DNA of 64,000 bases from Mucilaginibacter sp. cycad4 (GTDB lineage: Bacteria > Bacteroidota > Bacteroidia > Sphingobacteriales > Sphingobacteriaceae): the NCBI RefSeq assembly GCF_034263275.1, contig NZ_CP139559.1, positions 3,782,001 to 3,846,000 of the forward strand, written 5' to 3'. The notes beneath the pieces were generated by a model. That model worked only from the letters and a program-made list of their open reading frames with translations, searched no databases and was not told the DNA's origin. A program made the translations under genes and the position numbers. Below are positions 35,037 through 45,665 of this stretch, piece by piece; the first letter of the stretch is position 1; the number at the start of each line of letters is the position of its first letter.

Positions 35037-38000
35037 CTAATTCTCCTTAATCACATCCCGGTTCACGTTGTAATTGTTGTGAAATGGCTTGCGGTATTTC
35101 TTGATATAATCAGACGGGTTTATCCCGAACAACTTGTTGAACTGCTCCCTGAAGTATTTCAAATCATTTAAACCTACCTTATAGGCAGTTTCATAAACTG
35201 TACTATCGGTTGTGAGCAAGATCTCCGCAGCCTTACGCAAGCGGATAAAACGAATAAAGCTGTTTGCCGATTGCCCCGAAATGGATTTGATCCGCTTATA
35301 TAAATTAGAATGGCTCATGCCTATTTCGGCGGCAAGTGTTTTAATGCTGAAGTCGGGATCGGTTAAATGCTGTTCAACTATCTGGAGGCATCTCTCCAAA
35401 AACTCCTTGTACTCCTGCGAAATCTTCAGATCATTTGATTTGTTAAGGGTTATCTCATTGTAGAAATACTTTTGGAGGTTGTTCCTGCTTTTCAGGATGC
35501 CGTTAACACGGGCCACCAGGATCTCCTTTTCAAAAGGTTTGCTGATATAATCATCAGCCCCTCCCTCAATACCTTTGAGCTTTATTTCGGGCGATGAACT
35601 GGCGGTAAGTAATATTACCGGAATATGATTTAAAACAGGGTCTTCCTTAATACGGCTGCATACTTCAATACCGCTTAAGCCCTGCATCATTACGTCGCTT
35701 ATCACAATATCGGGCACCAGATGATAAGCAAGCTCAAGGCCGTCTGTTCCGTTATCAGCTTCAAAAATCTCAAACTCACCGGTAAAGATCTGTTTAAGGT
35801 AAGTGCGGATCTGCTGGTTATCATCAATCAGCAGCATGGTTTTGGTATCAGAGCTTAAAGCATCATGGCTTTTATTAACTGTCACAACAATTTCGGGCTC
35901 CGCTGCAATTAATTCGCCTTTGTTCTCCATCAGCTCATCCAAAAACACCGAGGTTTCGGCAACGTCTTCAAAAACAAACTGCTGTCCAAAATGCTCTCTG
36001 CCTTTTAACAACGACACATTGAATACCGTGCCCTGCCCCTGCTCGCTGGTATAGCTGATAGCTCCTTTATGGTTTTCAATAAATGCTTTAACCAGGTAAA
36101 GCCCGATGCCAAAGCCACCTGCCAGGGGTACCGAATTCTGTAACTGGTAAAACTTACCAAATAACTGATCGCCGGTACCTTCGGCTATACCGCAGCCGCT
36201 ATCCTTTATTTCGATGGTAATTTTATCATTAAAATCGGTTATCGTACAAGTTACTATGCCATACTCCGGCGTAAATTTTAATGCGTTCGAGATCAGGTTA
36301 AATAAGGCTATTTCCATCTTTTCCCTGTCGGCATAAATCTCTATCGCCTCCTTTTCGCTTACAAAATCAAACTGGATATGTTTGGTGCGTGCCTGGTGAT
36401 TAAAACATAAAAACACCTCATGACAAAGCGATACAATATTGAGCCTTACTATTTTGAGCTTATCGGTATCGCTTTCGGCTTTCCTGAACAGCAAAAGCTG
36501 GTCAACCAAACTTAAAAGGCGCCGTGCATTGCGGTAAATGATATGCAAATTGCCGGCATCATCAGTAGCCTCGCCCTTCCCGAACAGCATGTCCTTTACC
36601 GGGTTAATGATGAGCGTTAGCGGTGTACGGAATTCATGCGAAATATTGGTGAAGAAGGAAAGTTTACGCTCGTTGAGCTCCTTATCTTTTTCGGCCGAAA
36701 GCTGGGCTACTTTAACTTCGTATTTAAGCCTCGTTTGACGGCTTCTGTAAAGTATATAGTAATAAGTAACAAGCCCCGCTGTAGCTATATAAATTAAATA
36801 TGCCCACCAGGTTTTATACCAGGGCGGCAGGATTTTAACCTGTAACGTAGCGTAATTATCAAACCATAAGCCATCCTGGTTGGATGCTTTTACCTTGAAC
36901 ACATAATCCCCGGGTTCAAGATAACGGTAGGTAGCCAGCCGCTGATCGCCAACATAGTTCCAGGTTTTATCAAGGCCATCCAGTTTATAAGCAAAACCGC
37001 CCTTATCAGGATAAGTATAATTTAACGAGGCATACTGGATAGAAAACACCGACTGATCGGGCTGTAATGTGATCTGCCTTGCTTCGTTAATGGCTTCGGG
37101 CAATACGGCATGGTCCTTGTCAAGCTCGCCAACTTCAACCTGCTTACCAAAAATCTGCAAACCCGTGATAATAACTTTGGGTTTGTAATCGCTTTGATTT
37201 ACTTTTTCAGGGTCAAAAAAGTTAAGCCCTTCTGTTCCCCCAAAATACATTAAGCCGTTAGCGGAATCAAACAAAACAGACCCCGCGTTAAACTGCCCGG
37301 CCTGCAGCCCATCCGACTGATCATAATTTAAGATCTTGTTATTACGGGCATCAAGGTTTGATAACCCTTTATTAGTACTTACCCATAATGAGCCATCGGA
37401 TGATTCTTTAATGGCCGATACTGTATTATTGGCGAGACCATTAGTTTCATTAAACTTTTTAAAAACCCTGTTTTTAAGATCATATGAAATTAGCCCATCC
37501 CCCTCCGTTCCTATCCATAAGCGCTGTTGCTTATCAGGATGGAGTGAAAAAATCACCTGGCCGGGTAAATTGTTTTTTTCATCGGCAGGTTTAAAATACC
37601 TGCTGAATTTCTTTTGCGCGGCGTTATAAAAATCAAGTCCCCCGCCATAAGTACCAACCCACAGATTACCTTTATCGTCTTCGGCAATTGATCTTACATC
37701 GTACGATGTAAGGCCGCTATTGGCAGGTGTATAATTGGTGAATGTTTTTGTAACGGCATTAAACAGGCACAAGCCGCCGCCATTAGTGCCAATCCATAAA
37801 TTTTTATGCCTGTCCTGGTAAATAACCCTTACATCGTTACCACCCAGGCTTTTGTCATTTCCCTGGCCGTGCGTGTAATTGACAAACGAATCTGTTTTCT
37901 TGTTATACTGCAAAAGGCCTTTTGCATAAGTACCAAACCATAAATTACCGTCCTGATCGGTATATCCGTATAAGATGGCATTATCGGTGATGCTGCCTGG

Positions 38001-39227
38001 TTGCCCATCTGCTTTATATTGCTTTATTAAGGTACCGTTGTGGCTGGTTTTATAAATCCCCTCGCCATCAGTGCCCAGCCATAAAAAGCCGTCGCGGTCC
38101 TGGCACAGGCCATAAAACCTTACTAAACTTTCGCCGCTGGTTCCATATCGCTTTTTAGCGATCTTTGAAAATTTTTCCTTGATGCTGCTAACCATGTAAA
38201 TACCATCGCCATAGGTACCTACCCAAACATTTTTATCCTTATCTATATAAAGCGTTTGAACAGAGCGCTGTGTAAGATAATAGCCGTCATCGCCGGTAAC
38301 CGGTTGCAGAAAAAAGTTATTGGTGTTATAGTTAGGGGTTGAGCCAATATTCACTTTAAACAGCCCGCCATCCTGTAACCCGACAAGCAACTGCTTATCG
38401 CTATCCTCAATAACCGATATGTATCGTTTACTTTTAATACCCTGCTGACCGGTTTGCAGTAGGGTAAATTTATTTGATTGTCTGTTATAGTAGCCGAGCC
38501 CGCTTCCGGTTGCTATCCACATGTTGTGAAAATGATCTTCAAAAATATCATTGATCCGGGTAGCCGGCAGGTTGGCTATTGGGGGGCCTAAGCCCGCCAG
38601 GTTGGCTATCACACCATCTTTATGACTAAAAACATTGATACTCCCTTCCTGTGTACCCACCCAAACAAGGCCCTTTGAATCCTCATACAAACAGAGGACC
38701 CTATTGCTTGACAGCCGGGATAAATTGGCCTGGGTATAGTTAATAACCTTTGCCGATTGGGTATTGAAATAAGAAAAACCCTGCCCGTAGGATGTTATCC
38801 ATAAATTACCGTCATGGCTTTGGATGATGTTACCAATATCGTTTTTGGCAGCCCTGTTAGAAGCAAATTTATAATGGATAAACTTTTCTGTACGGCTATC
38901 AAATTTGCTGAGCCCGTTTCTTGACGATACCCAGATGCTGCCATGAACATCGCACAAAACCTTTTGTACATAGTTACTGGCCAGGGCAGTTGAATCGCCC
39001 AGGCGCGATTTGAAAACCTTAAAAGTTGTACCATCAAAACGATTGAGCCCATCATTGGTGGCAAACCACATAAAACCCTTATCATCTTGTGTAATGCTGT
39101 TTACGATGCCAAAAGAAAGACCATTTTTTAAAGAATAGTTGAGGATCTTATTTTTGATGGGCGACTGCGCATGGGCCGAAGAAATGATCAAAAAAAGAAC
39201 AAAACAGCAGAAGGATCCCTTTTTCAT
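35037..39227 (-). CDS. hybrid two-component system regulator (HTCS) of the PUL
   Basis: 1396 residues from ATG 39227; a TTG two codons earlier is a weaker start. One-protein signalling system: signal peptide; two periplasmic beta-propellers of Reg_prop repeats (about 25-700, repeats such as GNLWVGTYGGGL); Y_Y_Y domain (about 735-800); membrane helix (807-826); histidine kinase with H864 in SHEFRTPLTL; HATPase (about 975-1085); receiver with D1178 in PDIVISDVMMQG; AraC-type HTH (about 1290-1390). Such regulators bind an oligosaccharide in the periplasm and induce the neighbouring SusCD operon. Cognate PUL is the GH5/GH30/GH2/GH35 cluster. Confidence 0.96.
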   Translation of the reverse strand: MKKGSFCCFVLFLIISSAHAQSPIKNKILNYSLKNGLSFGIVNSITQDDKGFMWFATNDGLNRFDGTTFKVFKSRLGDSTALASNYVQKVLCDVHGSIWVSSRNGLSKFDSRTEKFIHYKFASNRAAKNDIGNIIQSHDGNLWITSYGQGFSYFNTQSAKVINYTQANLSRLSSNRVLCLYEDSKGLVWVGTQEGSINVFSHKDGVIANLAGLGPPIANLPATRINDIFEDHFHNMWIATGSGLGYYNRQSNKFTLLQTGQQGIKSKRYISVIEDSDKQLLVGLQDGGLFKVNIGSTPNYNTNNFFLQPVTGDDGYYLTQRSVQTLYIDKDKNVWVGTYGDGIYMVSSIKEKFSKIAKKRYGTSGESLVRFYGLCQDRDGFLWLGTDGEGIYKTSHNGTLIKQYKADGQPGSITDNAILYGYTDQDGNLWFGTYAKGLLQYNKKTDSFVNYTHGQGNDKSLGGNDVRVIYQDRHKNLWIGTNGGGLCLFNAVTKTFTNYTPANSGLTSYDVRSIAEDDKGNLWVGTYGGGLDFYNAAQKKFSRYFKPADEKNNLPGQVIFSLHPDKQQRLWIGTEGDGLISYDLKNRVFKKFNETNGLANNTVSAIKESSDGSLWVSTNKGLSNLDARNNKILNYDQSDGLQAGQFNAGSVLFDSANGLMYFGGTEGLNFFDPEKVNQSDYKPKVIITGLQIFGKQVEVGELDKDHAVLPEAINEARQITLQPDQSVFSIQYASLNYTYPDKGGFAYKLDGLDKTWNYVGDQRLATYRYLEPGDYVFKVKASNQDGLWFDNYATLQVKILPPWYKTWWAYLIYIATAGLVTYYYILYRSRQTRLKYEVKVAQLSAEKDKELNERKLSFFTNISHEFRTPLTLIINPVKDMLFGKGEATDDAGNLHIIYRNARRLLSLVDQLLLFRKAESDTDKLKIVRLNIVSLCHEVFLCFNHQARTKHIQFDFVSEKEAIEIYADREKMEIALFNLISNALKFTPEYGIVTCTITDFNDKITIEIKDSGCGIAEGTGDQLFGKFYQLQNSVPLAGGFGIGLYLVKAFIENHKGAISYTSEQGQGTVFNVSLLKGREHFGQQFVFEDVAETSVFLDELMENKGELIAAEPEIVVTVNKSHDALSSDTKTMLLIDDNQQIRTYLKQIFTGEFEIFEADNGTDGLELAYHLVPDIVISDVMMQGLSGIEVCSRIKEDPVLNHIPVILLTASSSPEIKLKGIEGGADDYISKPFEKEILVARVNGILKSRNNLQKYFYNEITLNKSNDLKISQEYKEFLERCLQIVEQHLTDPDFSIKTLAAEIGMSHSNLYKRIKSISGQSANSFIRFIRLRKAAEILLTTDSTVYETAYKVGLNDLKYFREQFNKLFGINPSDYIKKYRKPFHNNYNVNRDVIKEN

Positions 39228-39400
39228 TAACAAATTGCAGGCTGTGAATTACACAAATAATTGGAAGATTAAAGCTACCTAATTAATTGTAAAGTAAACA
39301 ATAATATTGCAAAAATGTAAAATACCCGTTACAATAAGGAGTAATGGCTCACTTCTATCATATAAAAAATTTGTAAGTGCGGCGTTATTTACAGCAGTGG

Positions 39401-39943
39401 TTACTGCCCATTGGTGATCTGTAATTGCTGATAATGAGCCATTACCTCGTCGAAACATATGGCAAGCCACCGGGTATAATTGCCGGGGTTTTCTTTAAGG
39501 TCGGTTGCCAGCCGGGCCATGGTTGTGTATTTATATGAGGATACTTCATCATGATCAGGGATGGGCAAGGCATCGGTGACACCAAAAAACACATGATCGT
39601 ATTCATTCTCAACCAGGTCATCCTGGATAGCTGCACGGTATATAAAGGAAAAAACAAAATTAAGCTCACTGGCTATTCCCATTTCTTCCTGTAACCTGCG
39701 ATGTGCTGCTGCAAGTGTGAGTTCGCCGGGCCTTGGATGGCTGCAGCAGGTGTTTGTCCATTTACCGCCCGAGTGATATTTGCCTTCGGCGCGCCGCTGC
39801 AATAGGAGTTCTCCTTTTTTATTAAAAATAAAAACTGAAAACGCGCGGTGCAGGCTTCCCTGAAGATGCGCTTCCATTTTTTCCATAGTACCAATTTCCT
39901 GATCATCGCGATCAACCAAAATCACGGTTTCCTCTATCTTCAC
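39401..39943 (-). CDS. idi: type I isopentenyl-diphosphate delta-isomerase
   Basis: 180 residues, Nudix fold, starting at GTG 39943 because no ATG precedes the conserved N-terminus EETVILVDRDDQEIG. It interconverts IPP and DMAPP in the cytoplasm. The metal and active-site segment KWTNTCCSHPRPGE carries the catalytic Cys, and the second block ENEYDHVFFG has the catalytic Glu. The Nudix-like RRLQEEMGI follows. No functional link to its neighbours; it stands between the HTCS and bestrophin genes. Confidence 0.93.
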   Translation of the reverse strand: MKIEETVILVDRDDQEIGTMEKMEAHLQGSLHRAFSVFIFNKKGELLLQRRAEGKYHSGGKWTNTCCSHPRPGELTLAAAHRRLQEEMGIASELNFVFSFIYRAAIQDDLVENEYDHVFFGVTDALPIPDHDEVSSYKYTTMARLATDLKENPGNYTRWLAICFDEVMAHYQQLQITNGQ

Positions 39944-40032
39944 TCGCTGTTATTTTTGTTACACTCCTGATGAAAAACGCTCATCTATGGAGTTTTGTTA
40001 TTTTGTTTTATTATGACGTAAAAAAGGCAATG

Positions 40033-40950
40033 TTAGTCGATTATCCGGCCCTCAACTTCTTTAATATCTGGCAATTGTTGCCCTCCTATTTCAAGCAGCG
40101 TAGTTTCTATCATCCGGCACATGGCGTTTAAAGCCAAATCATTATCCTCTGTTCCGAAAGGTTCTTCAATTTCATCGGCAATGGCTTCAAACGCGACAAA
40201 TGTATAGGCAATAAAAACAACTATGAATGGAGTAAGCCAGCCCAGGCTATCAACCAGGCCAAAGGGCAGCATAAAACAATACATATAAACCGTGCGGTGA
40301 AGCAATACCCGGTAACTGTAAGGAATTGGCGTAGATGCTATCCTCTCGCAGCCGCCTACAATGTCCGATAGTTTATTGAAATTTTCCTCAAAGGCAACCT
40401 GTATAATAGAATCGATTTTTCCCTTCGATTTAGCTGTGCGCACCCAATTGCCCATTTCACTCAGGAGCATGATAGGTTTATATTTAGCCTTTCCTATTCG
40501 CGAGGCTAATTCGGCGGGCAGCCTTTGCTCAAGATCGGTTTTGGCATCTGTACCACGTAACTGATGCTTGAGACTGTAAGTTAAAGTTATGAGCAACTGG
40601 ATGAAACTTTTTGGTTCCTGATCATCAAATTGATAGCCGGTGGTAGTGAAAGCTTGCCGGGCCAGCGAACGTGTATCGTTTAATAAGGCCCCCCATAATT
40701 TTCTGCCTTCCCAAAAACGGTCATAACTGGCATTGTTCCTGAAACCTAAAAACAGGGCAAGTGCTAAACCAAATAATGTAAATGGCGCCGGATTAAGCGG
40801 TACCTTGAACGAAAACAAAGAACCATGCAGATAAACTATAATTACAGATAATACCAACAACAAACCAAGGCGGGGCAGCAAGCGCGGCAATACAGAGCCG
40901 TGCCAGATAAACAGCATCCTGAACCAATGCTCTTTTTTCCTGATAATCAT
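40033..40950 (-). CDS. bestrophin-like (UPF0187) membrane channel protein
   Basis: 305 residues from ATG 40950 (MIIRKKEHWFRMLFIWHGSVLP). A 22-codon extension upstream was rejected because it overlaps the terminator at 40979-41013. Four hydrophobic segments and the conserved LALFLGFRNNASYDRFWEGRK block of bacterial bestrophins, plus the C-terminal EEPFGTEDNDLAL. The family forms pentameric anion- or cation-permeable channels in the inner membrane. No operon partner. Confidence 0.9.
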   Translation of the reverse strand: MIIRKKEHWFRMLFIWHGSVLPRLLPRLGLLLVLSVIIVYLHGSLFSFKVPLNPAPFTLFGLALALFLGFRNNASYDRFWEGRKLWGALLNDTRSLARQAFTTTGYQFDDQEPKSFIQLLITLTYSLKHQLRGTDAKTDLEQRLPAELASRIGKAKYKPIMLLSEMGNWVRTAKSKGKIDSIIQVAFEENFNKLSDIVGGCERIASTPIPYSYRVLLHRTVYMYCFMLPFGLVDSLGWLTPFIVVFIAYTFVAFEAIADEIEEPFGTEDNDLALNAMCRMIETTLLEIGGQQLPDIKEVEGRIID

Positions 40951-40978
40951 GCCGCAAATTTCAGCTTTATTTTCAATA

Positions 40979-41013
40979 AAAAACGGATTTCCCTTTTGGA
41001 GAAACCCGTTTTT
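40979..41013 (-). terminator. intrinsic terminator after the second susD
   Basis: Stem AAAAACGGATTTC / GAAACCCGTTTTT with one mismatch and a T run on the minus strand, 26 bases after the SusD stop at 41040. Confidence 0.85.
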
Positions 41014-41039
41014 CAATCCTATTTGATAAAGATGCCTGC

Positions 41040-42476
41040 TTAATTTACATCAAACCAAAGTTTGGTAGTAAGTGCATCGGCTCCCTGTGCGGCTACTGCC
41101 GACTGGTAATTGGTTTTGTTCAGCGATTGTTCGGTGCCCGGATAAATAAACCTTACCGGTATTTTACCATTCAGGGTCCCGGTAACGGCAGGTTGCAATT
41201 GCGGGTAATCAAGCCTGCGCCATTCGGTCCAACCTTCAAGTCCCTGCCCAAACAGGGCCAACCATTTTTGCTCGCCAATTGATTTTTTATAGTTAGATGC
41301 ATCATATTTAACTGCCGGCTGTGCCAAATAAGTTACAATATCAGCCGAAGAGATACCGTATTGCGCTAATGCAGCTGTAACAGCCTGGCCATATAACGAG
41401 GTAGCATCCTCAGTGGTAAAACCGCGTGCAGCGGCTTCAGCCCTGTCAAACAAGCTCTCGGCGTAACTCAATATTACGGCCGGGGTGTGCGGAGCCCTGA
41501 AGTAAGTACCCGGTTTTGATGTTTTGGTAAAACCGTAGTTGCTGGCATCACCTACTAATAAGCCATTTGGCAAGCCAACATATTTTTGCGGTGTTGCATC
41601 CTGCGTTGGAGCAGCGTATATAGATAAGCGCGGATCGTTGAGCGCAAACAGCTTATCAACTATGGTTTTGCTGATACGGTAATCATCACGCGTGTCAAAC
41701 AGATTGCTTACCGGGTTTTGATTTGGCGAATCAATATAGGTGAACTGAGCTGTTTCGGCGTTCGAGCTGATGTATGAGCCCCCTTCGGCCTGGATATCTG
41801 CCAGCACTTGTTTGGCTTTGGCAGGTTCCCTATCGGCTATACGTAAAGCAATACGAAACCTTAAAGAGTTGGCAAACTTTTTCCATGATGCAATATTGTT
41901 ACCATATATTACATCACCGGCTATAGCCTTGCCCGAAGGATCAAGCGCTGTTTGAGCGGCTTTCAGGTCATCCAGCAAAGCAAAATAAACATCTTTCTGA
42001 GTATCATAAGCAGGGGTAAGGTATTGATCGATATTGGTTGCCTGCTTGTAAGGGATATTGCCAAAAGCCTCGGTTAATAAACTAAATGTCCATGAACGCA
42101 GCACCAACGCAACACCTTTATAATTAGCATTACCCTGCGCATCGGCAAGTCTAATAATCTCATTAAAGTTTATAATACCTTTTGCATAACCTGCCGACCA
42201 AAGATCTTCAAAAGCAGTGCTGGCATAAATATACCTGTCGGGATCGGTATACTGAATTTTAGACCAGTATTGCACAAAAAGCAAACTGGCATCCATATTA
42301 TTAGCTACCCCCCAATAAGTATCGGCAGTTGCTTTGGTTGCAGCGGTCAAAAGGTAATCTGGCTGTGCTGTTTGTGAGCCGTTAGGATTTTGATTGATCC
42401 TCACAAGTTCCTTTTTGCACGATGTTACCGATAATAAGATCGCGCCGGATAATATGCTTATATATTTAAGTTTCAT
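41040..42476 (-). CDS. SusD/RagB-like lipoprotein (SusD-like 2 type)
   Basis: 478 residues. Lipoprotein signal with SVTSCKKELVRINQNPNGS, and interior LLTEAFGNIPYKQA like the SusD near 12 kb. It forms a pair with the SusC gene just 6 bases upstream but has no glycoside hydrolase gene beside it. The nearest enzyme-like gene on the same strand is a TlpA-type thioredoxin. The ligand is therefore open; peptides or other non-glycan substrates are possible. Confidence 0.92.
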   Translation of the reverse strand: MKLKYISILSGAILLSVTSCKKELVRINQNPNGSQTAQPDYLLTAATKATADTYWGVANNMDASLLFVQYWSKIQYTDPDRYIYASTAFEDLWSAGYAKGIINFNEIIRLADAQGNANYKGVALVLRSWTFSLLTEAFGNIPYKQATNIDQYLTPAYDTQKDVYFALLDDLKAAQTALDPSGKAIAGDVIYGNNIASWKKFANSLRFRIALRIADREPAKAKQVLADIQAEGGSYISSNAETAQFTYIDSPNQNPVSNLFDTRDDYRISKTIVDKLFALNDPRLSIYAAPTQDATPQKYVGLPNGLLVGDASNYGFTKTSKPGTYFRAPHTPAVILSYAESLFDRAEAAARGFTTEDATSLYGQAVTAALAQYGISSADIVTYLAQPAVKYDASNYKKSIGEQKWLALFGQGLEGWTEWRRLDYPQLQPAVTGTLNGKIPVRFIYPGTEQSLNKTNYQSAVAAQGADALTTKLWFDVN

Positions 42477-42482
42477 GATGTT

Positions 42483-45400
42483 TTAAAATTTAAGGTTTAC
42501 GTTAAAACCGATGTTGCGTACAGTTGGCAGGGTAAGATCTTCCAATCCCTGGCCATTGCCTGTATTGAAGGCAGTTTCCGGATCAATATTCGGAGCGTTT
42601 TTATGGATGATCCACAGGTTACGGCCAACTACCGAAAACGTAGCTCCCTGGAAACCTATCTTATTAATCAATTTTGCCGGTATGGAATAGCCCAGTTTCA
42701 CTTCGCGAAGTTTGATATATGAGGCATCGTATACAAAAGCTTCGTCAATATTGGTAAAGCCTTTATAGTATGACTGTGCCGGTATGATAGTGGTATTTGG
42801 AGAGCCATCGGCCTTTACGCCTTTAAATATCATACCATCGTTATATACAGTTACACCGGCAGGGGCCGCACCGGTAACCTGCACTGCCGGATTTGTTGGT
42901 TTATTATCCGGATAATAATAGCTCAAACCGCCATTGGCAGCGCCGCGCCCAGGTAATGTGGAAGCAAGTACACCGGTATAGGTACCTGTGCGGTTTGTGT
43001 TTGAATAAATAGAACCACCGAAACGCGCGTCAACCAAAAAGCTCAGGTTAATTCCCTTGTACGAAAAACTGTTATTGATACTTCCTAACCAATTTGGGGT
43101 ATACTTACCAAGAGCACGTTTGGTTGCGCTGAACACAGGTATGCCGCTGCCATCAATGATAATCTGCCCGGAAGCATTGCGCTGGTAAGCAGTACCATAA
43201 AGTGTTCCGTAAGGCAAACCACGCGCGGCTAAAACCTGTACAGTGCGGTCGGATCCTAACGGTACGTTTTCAAGGCGGCCTTCAGCATCAAGCGAAACTA
43301 CTTTACTGCGGTTTAATGAGTAGTTGGTAGTAATATCCCAAGTGAATCCTTTAGATTTAATCGGGGTAAGGCCCAACTGAACTTCCAGGCCTTTATTGTT
43401 GATACGGCCACCGTTTATTACTTTGTAGTTATACCCTACTGCTGAACTTACCTGTACTGTAAGAATCTGGTTAGTACTATTGGTGTTATAGCCACTTACA
43501 TCCAGATGTATCCTATCATGAAAAAAACCCAGTTCAAAACCAGCTTCTGCCGATGTTGTAGTTTCTGGTTTAAGGTGATTATTCAAATCAATTGCAGGTG
43601 AACTTAGTTGCGGGTTGCCATTAAAAAGAGTTGAAGAAGTGAAAACATTAATTAATTGATAAGGATCAGTCGCCTTACCTACTTTTGACCAGCCTCCTCT
43701 CAATTTAGCATAGGTGAGCACATCGCTTTTGATACCCAGTGCCTCTGACAATATTAAGCTGCCGTTTACGGATGGATAGAAATAAGACAGCGCGTCGGCC
43801 GGTAAGCTTGATGACCAATCGTTACGGGTTGTAAAGTTAATAAACGCATAGTTTCTGAAGCCAAGCTGTGCCGAGCCAAAGTAGCTGTAAGTTTTTAGTT
43901 TGCCATATTCATTGGTTGAAACCAGCGGATCGCGGGAGTTGCTCAGCGTATATAATCCGGCAACGGCAAGTTTTGGTGCTACCTGATCGTTTCGTTCGGT
44001 TGTCCTGACGGCGATATTGCCGCCTCCAAATACATCAAGCGAAAAGTCATTATTTAGCTTCCTGGTGTATTGCAATCTCGCTTCCGTATTATTTTCGTTT
44101 ACGCTGTAAGCATCCTCTTCGTATGAGCCAAATGGCGTTCCGTTGGTGCCATAGGCTACTTTGATCTTACGGCGGTCATTATAATAATCGGTACCTGTGC
44201 GAAAGTTTGCCGACAGGCCATCGATGATCTTATAATTCAATTCGATGCTACCTATCAGGTGATTTTTATGCTGACCAACCGTGTTTTCATAAGCCAGCCA
44301 GTAAGGGTTGCTGTAATAGCTGTTATTCCAGTTAAAGGTATTACCATTGGCATCTTTATAATTTTTCAACTGGTTGATATCAACCTGGCGACCAAACCAG
44401 GTAAACTGCAGCATGGTGCTGGTTGCCCGTTTTCCATATGTGCCCGGAAGGTTGTCAGCATCGTCCTTGCTGTAATCAACAATAGTATTTACAGTTAATT
44501 TAGGATTAATACGATAGCTCGAATTTAAAGCGAAAGAGTTGCGCCCTTGTGAAGTATTAGGTACAATACCTGTTTGGTGCAGGTTATTATATGATAGCCT
44601 GAAATCGCTTTTATCGCTGCTGCTTGCTATCGCGATGCCATTATTAAGTGTAACCCCGGTTTTGAAAAAGTCTTTTACGTTATCGGGATGCGCCACAAAC
44701 GGAACAGCCTGGCCGTTTGAATAAAACTGCGGGATCAATGAACCATCCAATGCAGGGCCCCAGCTTTCGTCAACACCATCGTTAACACCGCCGCCTTTGC
44801 CATCAACATAATTGAATTTTCCATTTGAGCCCTGTCCATACTGGTTCTGATAATCGGGCAGTAACTGCACATTTGAAAAACTGGTATTGGAGTTTATGGT
44901 AACACCCAATCCTTTTGCACCTTTACCTGTTTTAGTCCTGATAAGAATAACACCTGCTGCCGCACGTGAACCATAAAGCGCAGCAGCGTTTGGTCCTTTC
45001 AACACACTTACCGATTCAATATCTTCCGAATTAAGATCCGAAATAGCATTGGCAAAATCCCTTGAACCATTAGTTCCTAAAAACTGGCTGTTATCAACTA
45101 TAACCCCATCCACCACAAATAAGGGCTGATTATTACCTGATATGGAAGTTTCGCCGCGGATAACAATGCGCGATGAACCCATATCGCCCTGGCTATTGGT
45201 AACCTGTACACCGGCAATTTTACCTGCCAGCGCGTTTACAAAGTTGGTTTCTTTTGCCTCAGATATATCTTTTGATTTTAAACCCTGCACGGAATAACCC
45301 AACGACTTTTTATCTTTTGAGATATTGAGGGCTGTTATAACCACCTCATTCAATGAATTTGGCGCTTCAATTAATACGATATTTAAGGTTGAAGTACCTT

Positions 45401-45665
45401 GCGTAACCGGAATCTCCTGGGTTGTAAAACCAATATAGCTCACCCTGAGCACATCGTTCACATTAGCACTGATGGCATATCTGCCATCTACATTGGTTTG
45501 TGCACCCGTGTTTTTACCTTTAACAGATACACTAACACCGGGCAGCGGCAGCCCGTCGGCTTTAGCGGTTACCACCCCGCTTATTTTAACGGATTGCCCC
45601 GCAACCGTTTGGACGAGAATAAAAGGCAATACAATTGCCAGTAATAGCTTGTAAATTTTTAACAT
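42483..45665 (-). CDS. SusC/RagA-like TonB-dependent outer membrane transporter
   Basis: 1060 residues from ATG 45665 (MLKIYKLLLAIVLPFILVQTVAG); a 24-codon upstream frame was dropped. CarboxypepD_reg-like domain, TonB box LNEVVITALNISK, plug with SISGNNQPLFVVDGVIVD and SVLKGPNAAALYGSRAAAGV, and a barrel ending IGFNVNLKF. Pairs with the SusD gene downstream. A long upstream region with nested inverted repeats may be its 5' leader. Confidence 0.94.
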   Translation of the reverse strand: MLKIYKLLLAIVLPFILVQTVAGQSVKISGVVTAKADGLPLPGVSVSVKGKNTGAQTNVDGRYAISANVNDVLRVSYIGFTTQEIPVTQGTSTLNIVLIEAPNSLNEVVITALNISKDKKSLGYSVQGLKSKDISEAKETNFVNALAGKIAGVQVTNSQGDMGSSRIVIRGETSISGNNQPLFVVDGVIVDNSQFLGTNGSRDFANAISDLNSEDIESVSVLKGPNAAALYGSRAAAGVILIRTKTGKGAKGLGVTINSNTSFSNVQLLPDYQNQYGQGSNGKFNYVDGKGGGVNDGVDESWGPALDGSLIPQFYSNGQAVPFVAHPDNVKDFFKTGVTLNNGIAIASSSDKSDFRLSYNNLHQTGIVPNTSQGRNSFALNSSYRINPKLTVNTIVDYSKDDADNLPGTYGKRATSTMLQFTWFGRQVDINQLKNYKDANGNTFNWNNSYYSNPYWLAYENTVGQHKNHLIGSIELNYKIIDGLSANFRTGTDYYNDRRKIKVAYGTNGTPFGSYEEDAYSVNENNTEARLQYTRKLNNDFSLDVFGGGNIAVRTTERNDQVAPKLAVAGLYTLSNSRDPLVSTNEYGKLKTYSYFGSAQLGFRNYAFINFTTRNDWSSSLPADALSYFYPSVNGSLILSEALGIKSDVLTYAKLRGGWSKVGKATDPYQLINVFTSSTLFNGNPQLSSPAIDLNNHLKPETTTSAEAGFELGFFHDRIHLDVSGYNTNSTNQILTVQVSSAVGYNYKVINGGRINNKGLEVQLGLTPIKSKGFTWDITTNYSLNRSKVVSLDAEGRLENVPLGSDRTVQVLAARGLPYGTLYGTAYQRNASGQIIIDGSGIPVFSATKRALGKYTPNWLGSINNSFSYKGINLSFLVDARFGGSIYSNTNRTGTYTGVLASTLPGRGAANGGLSYYYPDNKPTNPAVQVTGAAPAGVTVYNDGMIFKGVKADGSPNTTIIPAQSYYKGFTNIDEAFVYDASYIKLREVKLGYSIPAKLINKIGFQGATFSVVGRNLWIIHKNAPNIDPETAFNTGNGQGLEDLTLPTVRNIGFNVNLKF

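Noticed and set aside
40951..41016. N-terminal extension of the bestrophin-like frame
   Set aside because: It reads through the terminator of the upstream susD; the family N-terminus starts at 40950.
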